Below, one piece after another: positions 1 through 6,887 of a DNA stretch of 36,918 bases. The position numbers were made by a program, and so were the translations under genes. The notes under the pieces were generated by a model. It saw only the letters and a program-made list of their open reading frames with translations. It did no database searches and was not told the origin of the DNA. The DNA is from a virus: positions 1-36,918 of the IMG/VR virus record IMGVR_UViG_3300036398_005182. One strand, given 5' to 3'. Each line of letters starts with the position of its first letter. The first letter of the stretch is position 1.

Positions 1-49
1 CTTTCCAATCTTCAACTTTTTCCTTTAAGAAAATTTTGAAACTTTTCAT
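1..49 (-). CDS. Partial small protein, N-terminus MKSFKIFLKE (runs off the left edge)
   Basis: Only the first 16 codons are inside the window. The reading frame opens at an ATG whose first four bases overlap the TGA of the next gene upstream (ATGA overlap), so it is translationally coupled to it. The N-terminus MKSFKIFLKE has the same MKxFKxFL pattern as the two genes before it on this strand. That pattern resembles the short capsid-targeting leaders of T4 internal head proteins. Nothing can be said about the body of the protein. Confidence 0.5.
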   Translation of the reverse strand, partial: MKSFKIFLKEKVEDWK

Positions 50-174
50 TCTTCTTCCCCCTCTTTACCCTCATTCTCTGTCTCATCAATCTCTTCTTCT
101 TCAGTTTGTCTAAACCCCATTGGCATATCAATATAAACATCATAATTTTCTAAAAATTCCTTAAATCTTTTCAT
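46..174 (-). CDS. Small acidic protein of 42 aa with MKRFKEFLEN leader
   Basis: Forty-two codons lie between an ATG that overlaps the stop of the methyltransferase gene by 4 nt and a TGA that overlaps the next ATG by 4 nt. The N-terminus MKRFKEFLEN is basic and amphipathic. The second half is almost entirely Glu, Asp, Gly and Asn. I do not recognise a family. The strict ATGA coupling on both sides and the shared N-terminal pattern support a real gene. By inference it could be an internal head protein or a scaffold-like acidic peptide. Confidence 0.5.
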   Translation of the reverse strand: MKRFKEFLENYDVYIDMPMGFRQTEEEEIDETENEGKEGEEE

Positions 175-716
175 TCTTTAGTTCCATGTATTATCCCATG
201 CTCTATTCTTGCATTGGGAAAAACTTTTTTTATTTCTGGTAGATGTGCTGCGGTGGTCATGTTGTTCTGCCATGAATCTTTCTTTGTTTGCTTTCCTTGG
301 CCTGACCGGTCGCCTTCGTAAATGGAAATAAATATTCTTCCACCGGGCTTGAGGGCTTTGTGAGCAGTCTGAAGGGCTTCTTTTCTGTATTCAGGTTCCT
401 TGATGACATTCAGCACATTGAACAAAGATGCACTGTCTGCTCCCCCCTTGCCCACCTCCTGCATGACCTTCGTATTATGTTCTTCTGGGCGATTGAAGGG
501 ATCAAAGACATGAGCCTTGACTCCTAATTTTCCTAAAAATTCTACGGCGTTGTCAAACTTTCCGCCTCCGATGTCGATGTGCGTAGTGTCGGGCTTCCAT
601 CCCATTCTCTTATGAATGATGGTGTAGGCTTCGGGAAGTTTGGTCTTGTTGATGCTGGTTGCGGCAGAGGAGAACTCTTGGGCATCTTCCAGTAAAAACT
701 GCTTGAAGTTCTTCAT
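171..716 (-). CDS. SAM-dependent methyltransferase (class I fold)
   Basis: 181 aa. A Rossmann methyltransferase core is visible: motif I HIDIGGG at about residues 47-52, an acidic strand end in HVFDPF (about 69-74), a DSASLFNVLNVI segment in the motif IV position, and ALKPGGRIFISIY in the post-IV position. The substrate cannot be told from sequence. The N-terminus MKNFKQFLLEDAQEF carries an L-x-E motif like the putative head proteins of this phage, so the enzyme may be packaged; that is inference. The start at 716 is chosen because a late-type CTAAATA (722-728) lies 5 nt upstream and the longer upstream frame is antisense to the divergent early gene. The 3' end overlaps the next gene by ATGA. 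Confidence 0.8.
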   Translation of the reverse strand: MKNFKQFLLEDAQEFSSAATSINKTKLPEAYTIIHKRMGWKPDTTHIDIGGGKFDNAVEFLGKLGVKAHVFDPFNRPEEHNTKVMQEVGKGGADSASLFNVLNVIKEPEYRKEALQTAHKALKPGGRIFISIYEGDRSGQGKQTKKDSWQNNMTTAAHLPEIKKVFPNARIEHGIIHGTKE

Positions 717-721
717 GGAAC

Positions 722-728
722 TATTTAG
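722..728 (-). promoter_or_regulatory. Late-type promoter element CTAAATA
   Basis: CTAAATA on the minus strand ends 5 nt before the methyltransferase ATG at 716. It resembles the T4 late -10 element TATAAATA. At the usual T4 spacing the transcript would begin at or near the ATG. Confidence 0.5.
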
Positions 729-729
729 T

Positions 730-758
730 TTGACTAATCCACCCCCAGAGAGTATACT
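730..758 (+). promoter_or_regulatory. Sigma70-type promoter, TTGACT-17-TATACT
   Basis: The -35 TTGACT is at 730-735 and the -10 TATACT at 753-758 with a 17-nt spacer. The next ATG in frame after a 6-nt gap is at 765. It drives the small-gene cassette to the right and lies back to back with the late element for the methyltransferase. Confidence 0.8.
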
Positions 759-764
759 ATGACC

Positions 765-1121
765 ATGCAAAGCAATGATGTTGAACGACTTAAGCGCGAG
801 GTTCAGTACCTTCGCAATTGCCTTCTGGAAGCCTACAATGCCCTGCCAAGCCTTCCCTGTACTTCGTTGGAGTCTTGGTTCGTCGTAGACCCCATCATGC
901 GGGGTATGCGATCCTACGAGACTTCCTTCGATGTGGAGTTTGAGCCTGTCGTGGTAAAGCGCAAGCGCAAGAGAGTGTCCATGCACCTGTCCCGGTCTGT
1001 CGAGGCCGGGGAGATCGTGGCCGGTCGCCCGAGTGCCATGACGGATGTTGAAGTAAAAATTGATCAAAATTTGCAGCCAAAGTATTCAAGCATTGCCAAG
1101 TCTCTTGGCATGATTGATTGA
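765..1121 (+). CDS. Hypothetical early protein, about 118 aa
   Basis: The N-terminus MQSNDVERLKREVQYLRNCL is a likely coiled coil. A very basic patch, VKRKRKRVS, sits mid-protein (about residues 67-75) and could bind nucleic acid. I do not recognise the family. The ATG at 759 is in the same frame and adds only Met-Thr, but it touches the -10 element. The ATG at 765 is exactly 6 nt after the -10, the spacing seen at seven other promoters here, so 765 is preferred. No Shine-Dalgarno sequence is visible, consistent with a leaderless mRNA. The stop lies in the -35 region of the next gene's promoter. Confidence 0.65.
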   Translation: MQSNDVERLKREVQYLRNCLLEAYNALPSLPCTSLESWFVVDPIMRGMRSYETSFDVEFEPVVVKRKRKRVSMHLSRSVEAGEIVAGRPSAMTDVEVKIDQNLQPKYSSIAKSLGMID

Positions 1122-1145
1122 CTTCCCTCTTCCACGGAGTATACT
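1118..1145 (+). promoter_or_regulatory. Sigma70-type promoter, TTGACT-16-TATACT
   Basis: TTGACT (1118-1123) overlaps the stop codon of the preceding gene. TATACT is at 1140-1145 after a 16-nt spacer and the ATG follows 6 nt later at 1152. Confidence 0.8.
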
Positions 1146-1151
1146 AGGAAC

Positions 1152-1565
1152 ATGAACAAGACAATCGCAATGAAGTGGGTCAAGGCTCTTCGCTCCGGTA
1201 AGTACAAGCAGGGCGAGGCATATCTGTGTCAGATCACCAGCAAGGGCAAGAAGCACTGCTGCTTGGGTGTCCTGACCGAGATGTATCAGGCCGAGCAGAA
1301 GGCCAAGAAGAAGAAGGCTCTCCCCGCCAAAGTTGGCAAGATGTATCACGATGCCTCTTTCAATGTCGTGAAGTACGGCAGTGGTGAGTGTGCTGCTGAG
1401 GAACTTCCCCTTGCCGTCAAGCGTTGGGCTGGCATGGAGGGCAGACTTGGGGAGTTTGATGTTATGGACAAGGGCCACTATGGAAGCCTGTCGCACATGA
1501 ACGATGACGGCCACTCGTTCAAGAAGATTGCCAACTTCATCGAAAAGAACTACGAGAATCTTTAA
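1152..1565 (+). CDS. Conserved phage hypothetical protein (CCLGVL family), 137 aa
   Basis: The segments KWVKALRSGKYKQG (residues 8-21), HCCLGVL (about 36-42), LP.AV..WAG in the middle and the C-terminal SFKKIANFIE are the hallmarks of a hypothetical family often seen in phage accessory regions. Its function is unknown. The start is fixed by a promoter whose -10 lies 6 nt upstream. The stop TAA shares its last A with the ATG of the next gene (TAATG), so the two are coupled. Confidence 0.8.
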   Translation: MNKTIAMKWVKALRSGKYKQGEAYLCQITSKGKKHCCLGVLTEMYQAEQKAKKKKALPAKVGKMYHDASFNVVKYGSGECAAEELPLAVKRWAGMEGRLGEFDVMDKGHYGSLSHMNDDGHSFKKIANFIEKNYENL

Positions 1566-1867
1566 TGGACAAAATTCTTACAGCACACTACCCGCAGTTT
1601 GTCCCCAAACGAGAATGCAATGGGATTTTAATTTATGAATTTTCCAAGTTGAAGTATCATCTTGGACAAAGCGACAATAACGGCGGTGGCGGTTACGATT
1701 ACGACACCGACACTCGTGAGGGAACGATAAACCTCCTTGAGGAGGGTGCCGATGACGATGGCAGCGATTTGAGCATCTTCCTGCACTTCAAGGATGCTGA
1801 GATGCTGCGTAAGATGGCCATGCAACTCAATAAAGTTGCTGATTGGATGGATGGGGCTGATGCCTAA
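1565..1867 (+). CDS. Hypothetical acidic protein, 100 aa
   Basis: The ATG overlaps the preceding stop by one base. The middle is rich in Gly and Asp (GGGGYDYDTDT) and the C-terminal half, DLSIFLHFKDAEMLRKMAMQL, looks like a small strand-helix fold. No recognised family. It belongs to the early cassette driven from 1118-1145. Confidence 0.65.
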   Translation: MDKILTAHYPQFVPKRECNGILIYEFSKLKYHLGQSDNNGGGGYDYDTDTREGTINLLEEGADDDGSDLSIFLHFKDAEMLRKMAMQLNKVADWMDGADA

Positions 1868-1982
1868 TCCCAATGAGAATAATCCCATTCAGAAATTGTG
1901 GGAATATATCCCGCCGTATACGACTCCTAACTACCCACCACACGTCGAGGTAATCACCACAACCAACACAGGAGACACGCCA

Positions 1983-2276
1983 ATGACTGATTTCGACATT
2001 GTTGCGGGGCTGCGTTCACGCTCTGCGTGGTTCAAGCGAGAGGATATTGCCGAAGTGCTTGAGAATGCTGCTAATGAGATTGATCGGTTGAACGATAAGG
2101 TGAGTTTTGTTTGCGGCGATCTTGCTTTGCAGGAGATTAAACGGCTACGCAACGAGCGTGACGAGGCACGGCGGCGAATCTGCGAGATGCTGCATGAGGA
2201 AGGCTATGGTCGCTCTCCCAAAGAGTGGGCAAAGCGCAAGGGATGGGACTGCTTCAAGGAGAACACCAATGGATGA
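1983..2276 (+). CDS. Mosaic coiled-coil family protein A (DIV..LR / LRNERDEAR / GWDCFKEN)
   Basis: 97 aa from the ATG at 1983, which has AGGAG 7 nt upstream and starts MTDFDIVAGLRSRS like other family members that begin (T)DIVxxLR. A conserved coiled-coil core EIKRLRNERDEARR follows, then the C-terminal box KGWDCFKENTNG. An in-frame ATG at 1860 overlapping the previous stop would add a 41-residue Pro-rich extension; that stretch reads like protein, so both starts may be used. The last codons AAG GAG AAC ACC AAT also form the ribosome site and ATG of the next gene, an 8-nt out-of-frame overlap. Function unknown. Confidence 0.6.
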   Translation: MTDFDIVAGLRSRSAWFKREDIAEVLENAANEIDRLNDKVSFVCGDLALQEIKRLRNERDEARRRICEMLHEEGYGRSPKEWAKRKGWDCFKENTNG

Positions 2277-2601
2277 CAACACAGACATCGTTGAAAGGCT
2301 CAGGTCGATGTATTATGAGTTGAGCCGCAGGCAAGCATCCACCCCATTTGGGGAACGATCCGAACTGGACGGTATTCCTGCACTGCTATACGAAGCAGCC
2401 ATTAAAATCCAAGACCTACAGGGTAACGAGATTGAACGGCTACGCAATGAGCGTGACGAGGCAAGGTGCATGCTGTGCGAAGAGTGGGCAAAACAGGATG
2501 GTCTTCCGTTGGATTGGCAGGGTGCACGTGGAGCAGAGGGAATGGCAGAGTTTGTCGGCTGGGACTGCTATAAGGAAAACAAGGAGAACACTAATGACTA
2601 A
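2269..2601 (+). CDS. Mosaic coiled-coil family protein B, 110 aa
   Basis: Starts MDDNTDIVERLRSMYYEL, matching the DIVxxLR module of the neighbouring paralog. The core EIERLRNERDEAR and the C-terminal box GWDCYKENKENTND follow. The segment between them, including SGRS-free sequence FGERSELDGIPALLYEAAIK, is unique to this copy. AAGGAG in the tail of the preceding gene is its ribosome site. Its own tail encodes the AAGGAG for the following gene. Probably a small early or middle host-interaction protein; no function is known. Confidence 0.65.
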   Translation: MDDNTDIVERLRSMYYELSRRQASTPFGERSELDGIPALLYEAAIKIQDLQGNEIERLRNERDEARCMLCEEWAKQDGLPLDWQGARGAEGMAEFVGWDCYKENKENTND

Positions 2602-2776
2602 GACTAAAAATAAAACCGTCAAGACTGATACCGAAACCATCACCAAGATTTCTGATTTTGTTTGGGAACTTTCCACCGAAATGGATACCATTCGGGAACA
2701 GATGGAAGACCTCCAGATTCGGATGCTTTCCATTCGCAAGATGCTCCAGATCATGGAGAATCCCAAGAACAACTGA
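2594..2776 (+). CDS. Small coiled-coil protein, 60 aa
   Basis: Begins MTKTKNKTVKTDTETI, followed by one continuous predicted amphipathic helix (residues about 20-55, WELSTEMDTIREQMEDL and on). It overlaps the previous gene by 8 nt out of frame and uses that gene's AAGGAG. It ends 7 nt before tRNA-Ser. No family is recognised. Confidence 0.6.
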   Translation: MTKTKNKTVKTDTETITKISDFVWELSTEMDTIREQMEDLQIRMLSIRKMLQIMENPKNN

Positions 2777-2783
2777 TAGACTT

Positions 2784-2872
2784 GGACAAGTGGCAGAGTG
2801 GCTTAACGCGGCGGTTTGCTAAATCGCTGAAGGCAGTAATGTCTTCCGAAGGTTCGACTCCTTCCTTGTCCG
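2784..2872 (+). tRNA. tRNA-Ser (GCT)
   Basis: Acceptor GGACAAG pairs with CTTGTCC. The anticodon loop TTGCTAA reads GCT (codon AGC/AGU). The long class II variable arm GAAGGCAGTAATGTCTTCC is present, as expected for Ser. T arm GAAGG-TTCGACT-CCTTC. The discriminator is G and CCA is not encoded. Confidence 0.95.
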
Positions 2873-2921
2873 TTTATGATAAATATATCAGAGAAGTCAA
2901 TTATTCATAAGGAGAATTGAG

Positions 2922-3530
2922 ATGACTGAAATTAATACTAGAAAGCGTGATATCAAATCCCTAATCGCAAACAAACAGACCACCATTGAGAATGAACTTG
3001 ATAGTCTCATTGTGAAGGTCAAGCGTCTCACCAAAGAGCGCGACGAGGCTACCACAAAGGCCAATCTCTACAAGAAAGAGCGTGACGAAGCAAATACTAA
3101 GCTTGGGTTTGCATTACGAGATCTTGAGCGAGGAGAAATACAAATTACTTGCCCAAGTATTGAAGATAAAATTGATAGCCTTAGTGCAGAACGTGATGAA
3201 GCATTAAATGCCTTGAAAGTTGCTGCCGATTTGATTTCAACCATGCCGCAGTATGAATCTATGCACCCTGAGCAAGTGATGAATATGCTTATGCTTAAGG
3301 ATACTGCTCCGCTGTTTAAGTTGAGCCGTGGTTCTTATGCACAGAAAACCAAGGAACTTCTTGAAACCACCCGTGGTTTGAGCAGCACAACCTCAATTGG
3401 CAATCAAAAGATTGAGTGCCTGCGATCTCACTTGGAACTTGTAACAGAAGAGATGGAGCGTTACTATAATGCACTCACTCCTGCACAGCGTGAGAATCTT
3501 GCAAATTTAAAGGAGAACAACAATGATTGA
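2922..3530 (+). CDS. Mosaic coiled-coil family protein C, 202 aa
   Basis: AAGGAG lies 7 nt upstream of the ATG and a late-like ATAAATA lies about 30 nt further up. The N-terminal 110 residues are a long coiled coil with the repeated KERDEA motif three times. The C-terminal third (FKLSRGSYAQKTKELLETTRG, then LSST and IECLRSHL) is a near copy of the next gene's N-terminus. The last codons (LKENNND) double as the ribosome site and start of the next gene. No known function; it looks like a fusion of modules found separately in its neighbours. Confidence 0.7.
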   Translation: MTEINTRKRDIKSLIANKQTTIENELDSLIVKVKRLTKERDEATTKANLYKKERDEANTKLGFALRDLERGEIQITCPSIEDKIDSLSAERDEALNALKVAADLISTMPQYESMHPEQVMNMLMLKDTAPLFKLSRGSYAQKTKELLETTRGLSSTTSIGNQKIECLRSHLELVTEEMERYYNALTPAQRENLANLKENNND

Positions 3531-3813
3531 GTTCAGCCGTGGCAACTACGAACAGAAGAGCAGGCAGATTCTTGAAGCCACCCGTGGCTTGAGCAGCACC
3601 GACTTGGAGGGAACGCACCTAATTGAGTGCCTGCGATCACAGTTGTCGGCTGTTACCGAGGAGATCAAACGGCTTCGCAACGAGCGTGACGAGGCAAGGC
3701 GGGAGGTGTGTAGGGATGAGGCGTACCGTCCTTCTCCGTCACCACCATGCACGGCAAATCAGGTTGCAAATCGGCGTGGATGGGATTGTTTTAAGGATAA
3801 CACCAATGAGTGA
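3523..3813 (+). CDS. Mosaic coiled-coil family protein D, 96 aa
   Basis: The N-terminal module EFSRGNYEQKSRQILEATRG...IECLRSQL copies the C-terminus of protein C. It is joined to the EIKRLRNERDEARR core and the RRGWDCFKDNTNE C-terminal box of proteins A and B. It is therefore a direct link between the two halves of the family. Overlaps both neighbours by 8 nt out of frame. Confidence 0.7.
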   Translation: MIEFSRGNYEQKSRQILEATRGLSSTDLEGTHLIECLRSQLSAVTEEIKRLRNERDEARREVCRDEAYRPSPSPPCTANQVANRRGWDCFKDNTNE

Positions 3814-4009
3814 TACCGACATCGTTACATGGCTCCGTAGCATTCTGCACAACGACCGTTCCGTTGAATTGCGTTGTCAGGAAGCAGCCAATGAAATTGA
3901 ACGACTCCGCGAAGAACTGCGTGAATGCGAAAGCCTGCTTGATGAATATCGAAGAGTTGAAATGGACAGAGATAGATGGGACTCTTTAAGAGAGGACAGC
4001 AATGAGTAA
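3806..4009 (+). CDS. Mosaic coiled-coil family protein E, 67 aa
   Basis: Begins MSDTDIVTWLRSIL, the DIVxxLR module of proteins A and B, then EAANEIERLREELRECE coiled coil. The tail RWDSLREDSNE is a diverged form of the GWDCFKENTN box. The start sits in the AAGGATAACACCAATGA overlap at the end of protein D. Function unknown. Confidence 0.65.
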   Translation: MSDTDIVTWLRSILHNDRSVELRCQEAANEIERLREELRECESLLDEYRRVEMDRDRWDSLREDSNE

Positions 4010-4316
4010 GAAGATGACCAAAGAGCGTTGGAACTACCTCATGCAGCCTTTCGATGGCAATGAGGATGTCATGCTTACCGCAGAGGAACTGAACGAGGGA
4101 TGGCATTGGTGCGAGGAGTGGGACGGTCTGCTCATCCATGTGGATGACGATGAGTTTGTCTCATGCACCTGTGGCTTCATGGAGAAGTTCCGCACACCCG
4201 AACGCATCAAGGCAATGCAGGACAAGATTGCCAGATGGAAGGGACCGCAGGAAGCGATGCAGCGGCTTGCTGATTTGGATGAAGAGTTGGGGTTGAACCC
4301 CGGACAGGAAAAATAA
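4002..4316 (+). CDS. Hypothetical protein, 104 aa
   Basis: Starts MSKKMTKERWNYLMQPFDG and contains a Trp- and Cys-containing segment WHWCEEWDGLLI (about residues 33-44) and CTCGF (about 54-58). A small metal-binding or beta-sheet fold is possible. It is coupled to the preceding gene by the same type of 8-nt overlap with GAGGA as ribosome site. No known family. Confidence 0.65.
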   Translation: MSKKMTKERWNYLMQPFDGNEDVMLTAEELNEGWHWCEEWDGLLIHVDDDEFVSCTCGFMEKFRTPERIKAMQDKIARWKGPQEAMQRLADLDEELGLNPGQEK

Positions 4317-4318
4317 AA

Positions 4319-4768
4319 ATGGCATACGCAGTTTCTACAATCTACGGTGAAGGTCAAAAGTTTTCAAAGTCAGTTGACCAAGGTTCAACATATCTTGGGG
4401 TTTCATACGCACAGCCGCTTGCGTTTAATCCCAATTTTGATGTGACGACTCCAATACGGGCATCGTTGTATCAGCCAACCGTCAGCAATTATCCTCAGGT
4501 TGACAAGTCTTTCTTCATGGGATCGTTTGATGGTTTTTGGGTTCACAAGGTATTCAACGATGGACACTTGGTAATGACCGTTCAGGGAGTCAACCAACAG
4601 ATGTTTATTCCCGTGCAGCATGACCGCGTGGAAAGCGTCTCAATGTCATTTGGGGCAGAGACTATTCCTTATGACGGGCCTGTGCGTCCTCCCGTGCCGT
4701 CCCCCGGTGTCAGCGCAATGCTCGGACTGGCTGCTCTTTTTGCATGGGGCAAAAAGCGGTTTAAATAA
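4319..4768 (+). CDS. Hypothetical protein with PEP-CTERM-like C-terminal anchor, 149 aa
   Basis: The ATG is 2 nt after the previous stop. The first 120 residues look like a soluble beta-rich domain and have no signal peptide. The C-terminus reads VPSPGVSAMLGLAALFAW followed by GKKRFK: a Pro-rich VPxPG motif, one hydrophobic helix and a basic tail. This is the layout of PEP-CTERM sorting signals. Without an N-terminal signal the homology could be chance or a captured host segment. It may simply be a tail-anchored membrane protein. Confidence 0.6.
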   Translation: MAYAVSTIYGEGQKFSKSVDQGSTYLGVSYAQPLAFNPNFDVTTPIRASLYQPTVSNYPQVDKSFFMGSFDGFWVHKVFNDGHLVMTVQGVNQQMFIPVQHDRVESVSMSFGAETIPYDGPVRPPVPSPGVSAMLGLAALFAWGKKRFK

Positions 4769-4771
4769 TAG

Positions 4772-4894
4772 GTGAATCAACAAGGAGCACCATTTACAAT
4801 ACCGTTGTGGGCATTTGTTTGTGTAGTGTTTTTACCCACAATAACGGTGTTCCTTGCCGAAGCCTGGATATGGTTCAAAAAACGTAATAAATAA
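4772..4894 (+). CDS. Small single-pass membrane protein, 40 aa, GTG start
   Basis: Begins at GTG (MNQQGAPFTIPLW) 3 nt after the preceding stop. Residues about 11-29 (PLWAFVCVVFLPTITVFLA) form one transmembrane helix and the tail WFKKRNK is basic. It is the last gene before a clear terminator. Too short for family assignment. Confidence 0.5.
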   Translation: MNQQGAPFTIPLWAFVCVVFLPTITVFLAEAWIWFKKRNK

Positions 4895-4925
4895 AAAAAC
4901 TCTACCGAAAGGTGGAGTTTTTAAT
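4895..4925 (+). terminator. Intrinsic terminator closing the early cassette
   Basis: ACTCTACC-GAAA-GGTGGAGT hairpin (one G-U pair) with an A-run before and TTTTTAATTTTT after. It ends the cluster of small genes. Confidence 0.85.
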
Positions 4926-4962
4926 TTTTATTTCTGATTGCAAAAACACTTTGTATTTGAAG

Positions 4963-4969
4963 ATAAATA
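4963..4969 (+). promoter_or_regulatory. Late-type promoter element ATAAATA
   Basis: GATAAATA ends 5 nt before the ATG at 4975, directly after a terminator. It starts the three-gene block to the right. Confidence 0.6.
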
Positions 4970-4974
4970 TTTAT

Positions 4975-5721
4975 ATGGGAAAACCTGATAAAAAATTTTT
5001 AAGTGGCTTTACTCCTAAAACTCCAGAACAAGCCAGGAGAGAAGCACTGTTGGAAACGCAGGACAAGCAATTAAAGGCTTACAGAGCTGCATCCACACCA
5101 ATGAAGATCCTTACAGAAGATCTTAAAAAAGCAACAGACAGATTTTTTAAATCATCCGACAACAACATAAATCAAGTTTTACATGTCGAAGTTCCAGAGG
5201 AAAAAACTAGACTTGTCGAACAAATAAAACTTGATGATCCTTTGGTAGTAAAAAACGGATCAATAAGTATTGACTATGAAAAATTATCTGAAGCATTTTC
5301 AAGTCAGATGGCTTCCATCGTTCAGTCAACATTAGACAAGGTTAGGCAAAATACTTTTGAAGCAGGAAGTCTTGCCGGTGGTGGCGGTGTAAGCATTCGG
5401 TTCAAGGAAGTTGGAGGAGAAAAAGTAAATATACTAAAATCCGTAAATGACATAATTTTTACTGGTGATGGAGTTACACTCACACGCCAAGGAAAAAATG
5501 TATTGGTAAACATTCCTGGAGCAAGTTTAGTTGCAGGCGATCCTACCATAGATTTTGCAAGAGAAGCCAGCATTCTTCAAATGCAGACCGCATTGGAGCA
5601 AATTTTTAATCAGGTGAATAATATTCAAGGGGTGGTGATTCCTACCTCTTATCCTAACGGAATTGGTGGAAATTCAAATCCATGGTCATCAACGAGTTTT
5701 GTGACAGCTTACACACCTTAA
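4975..5721 (+). CDS. Putative virion structural protein, 248 aa
   Basis: The N-terminal 90 residues are helical and charged (TPEQARREALLETQDKQ). They are followed by EDLKKATDRFF and then a Gly-rich beta region, SLAGGGGVSIRF, NDIIFTGDGVTLTRQGKNV, typical of phage baseplate or fibre-attachment proteins in which a coiled coil leads into a repeat-like beta domain. No exact homolog is recognised. The start is chosen by the ATAAATA element 5 nt upstream; there is no Shine-Dalgarno. It heads a block of three adjacent genes with the spacing of a late operon. Confidence 0.65.
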   Translation: MGKPDKKFLSGFTPKTPEQARREALLETQDKQLKAYRAASTPMKILTEDLKKATDRFFKSSDNNINQVLHVEVPEEKTRLVEQIKLDDPLVVKNGSISIDYEKLSEAFSSQMASIVQSTLDKVRQNTFEAGSLAGGGGVSIRFKEVGGEKVNILKSVNDIIFTGDGVTLTRQGKNVLVNIPGASLVAGDPTIDFAREASILQMQTALEQIFNQVNNIQGVVIPTSYPNGIGGNSNPWSSTSFVTAYTP

Positions 5722-5724
5722 TCA

Positions 5725-6885
5725 ATGTATTATCCCGATTACAATCCATCTTTGCACGATGTCTACCTTTATGGACCATCTAATACTGGATATCCGATTG
5801 GATTAAATCCCAATTGTTTAATATACGGAGCCAGCGGTGATTATAGAAGTCTCAGTTTAAGATCAAGAGGATTTAATTATTTTATTGGTACACCGATACC
5901 TCCAGGCACACCAAATTCTTTATTATCAAATTATTACAATATAAACAGTCCACTTTTCGTGACACTTTCAGATAAAAGTGTTGGGACAGCTGTACACTTT
6001 ACCGCAAATAAATCATCAGCATCAAATTTTGAATCTTATGGTTTTGATGCAAATTGGACAGGAACAACAACAGCATATCCGACAAACGAATTGTTTTTTT
6101 GGAATCAAAATTTTTCTGGAGTATCTTCATATGGGCCTTGGATAGGAGCATACAACTATGTGCCGTTGAATCAGATAACCGGTCCCACAAGTTATTATAA
6201 ACCCAGATACTTTGTGAATTCTCCAGAAATAAATGGTCCAGCAGGACTGGGAGGAACATTCTACAAAATATGGAACATTGATAATTGTTTTATGGATCTA
6301 CTGAATTCTGGACCAACTTTATCTCATGATAAGGTAAAATTTGTAACACCAGAATATATGATAAAAGAAATGGAACAGTTTGGATATACTGCAGAATTTT
6401 ATACTGATGTAACACAAATAGAAGTTACAATACAAACTCAAAACGTATTTTTTTGGGATGGTATGGATAAAATTATACCAATAAGAAAATTGCGTTTTAC
6501 TACACTTCCTAGTAATAGTTTTTTAACCAATTCATCAATTGCTGCTTTATTTATTTTAAATTCTGATCCAGGAGTTGGCGATTCCAGTGGTCAAATAGTT
6601 TATCTTAAAAATTCAAATTTATTTTTCTTGGGACAGGCAAATGTCGCAGCCACTATAAATGACAACGGGATATATTATCCAGCGGTGATGGGTCCCCGTT
6701 ACATAGGAAATGTTCTTCCGACTTACAATGGCTGGCATACCAGAAACTTTGACAAAAAAAGAATAACATATGCTCATAGCACCGGTGTTACTCTTGCAAC
6801 TCAAATAGATTTTGACAGAGCCCAAAACAAGTTTAATGATATTTTGAATCGCTTAAATATATTGTATAATACATTTACAAACTAA
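5725..6885 (+). CDS. Putative tail or fibre-associated structural protein, 386 aa
   Basis: Starts 3 nt after the preceding stop. Rich in Asn, Ser, Thr, Tyr and Gly throughout with few charged residues until the last 100 aa, as in adhesive or fibre proteins. Segments such as YGPSNTGYPIGLNPN and GFNYFIGTPIPPGTPN suggest loops between beta strands. The C-terminus FDRAQNKFNDILNRLNILYN is a short coiled coil that could trimerise. Assignment as a structural protein is by composition and position only. Confidence 0.6.
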   Translation: MYYPDYNPSLHDVYLYGPSNTGYPIGLNPNCLIYGASGDYRSLSLRSRGFNYFIGTPIPPGTPNSLLSNYYNINSPLFVTLSDKSVGTAVHFTANKSSASNFESYGFDANWTGTTTAYPTNELFFWNQNFSGVSSYGPWIGAYNYVPLNQITGPTSYYKPRYFVNSPEINGPAGLGGTFYKIWNIDNCFMDLLNSGPTLSHDKVKFVTPEYMIKEMEQFGYTAEFYTDVTQIEVTIQTQNVFFWDGMDKIIPIRKLRFTTLPSNSFLTNSSIAALFILNSDPGVGDSSGQIVYLKNSNLFFLGQANVAATINDNGIYYPAVMGPRYIGNVLPTYNGWHTRNFDKKRITYAHSTGVTLATQIDFDRAQNKFNDILNRLNILYNTFTN

Positions 6886-6887
6886 AC

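Noticed and set aside
1086-1514. Long minus-strand frame opposite the CCLGVL-family gene
   Set aside because: Antisense shadow: the plus-strand gene has a promoter, a recognised family pattern and coupling to its neighbour.
2662-2910. Plus-strand open frame of 82 codons crossing tRNA-Ser
   Set aside because: It overlaps a complete tRNA and the 60-aa coiled-coil gene in another frame.
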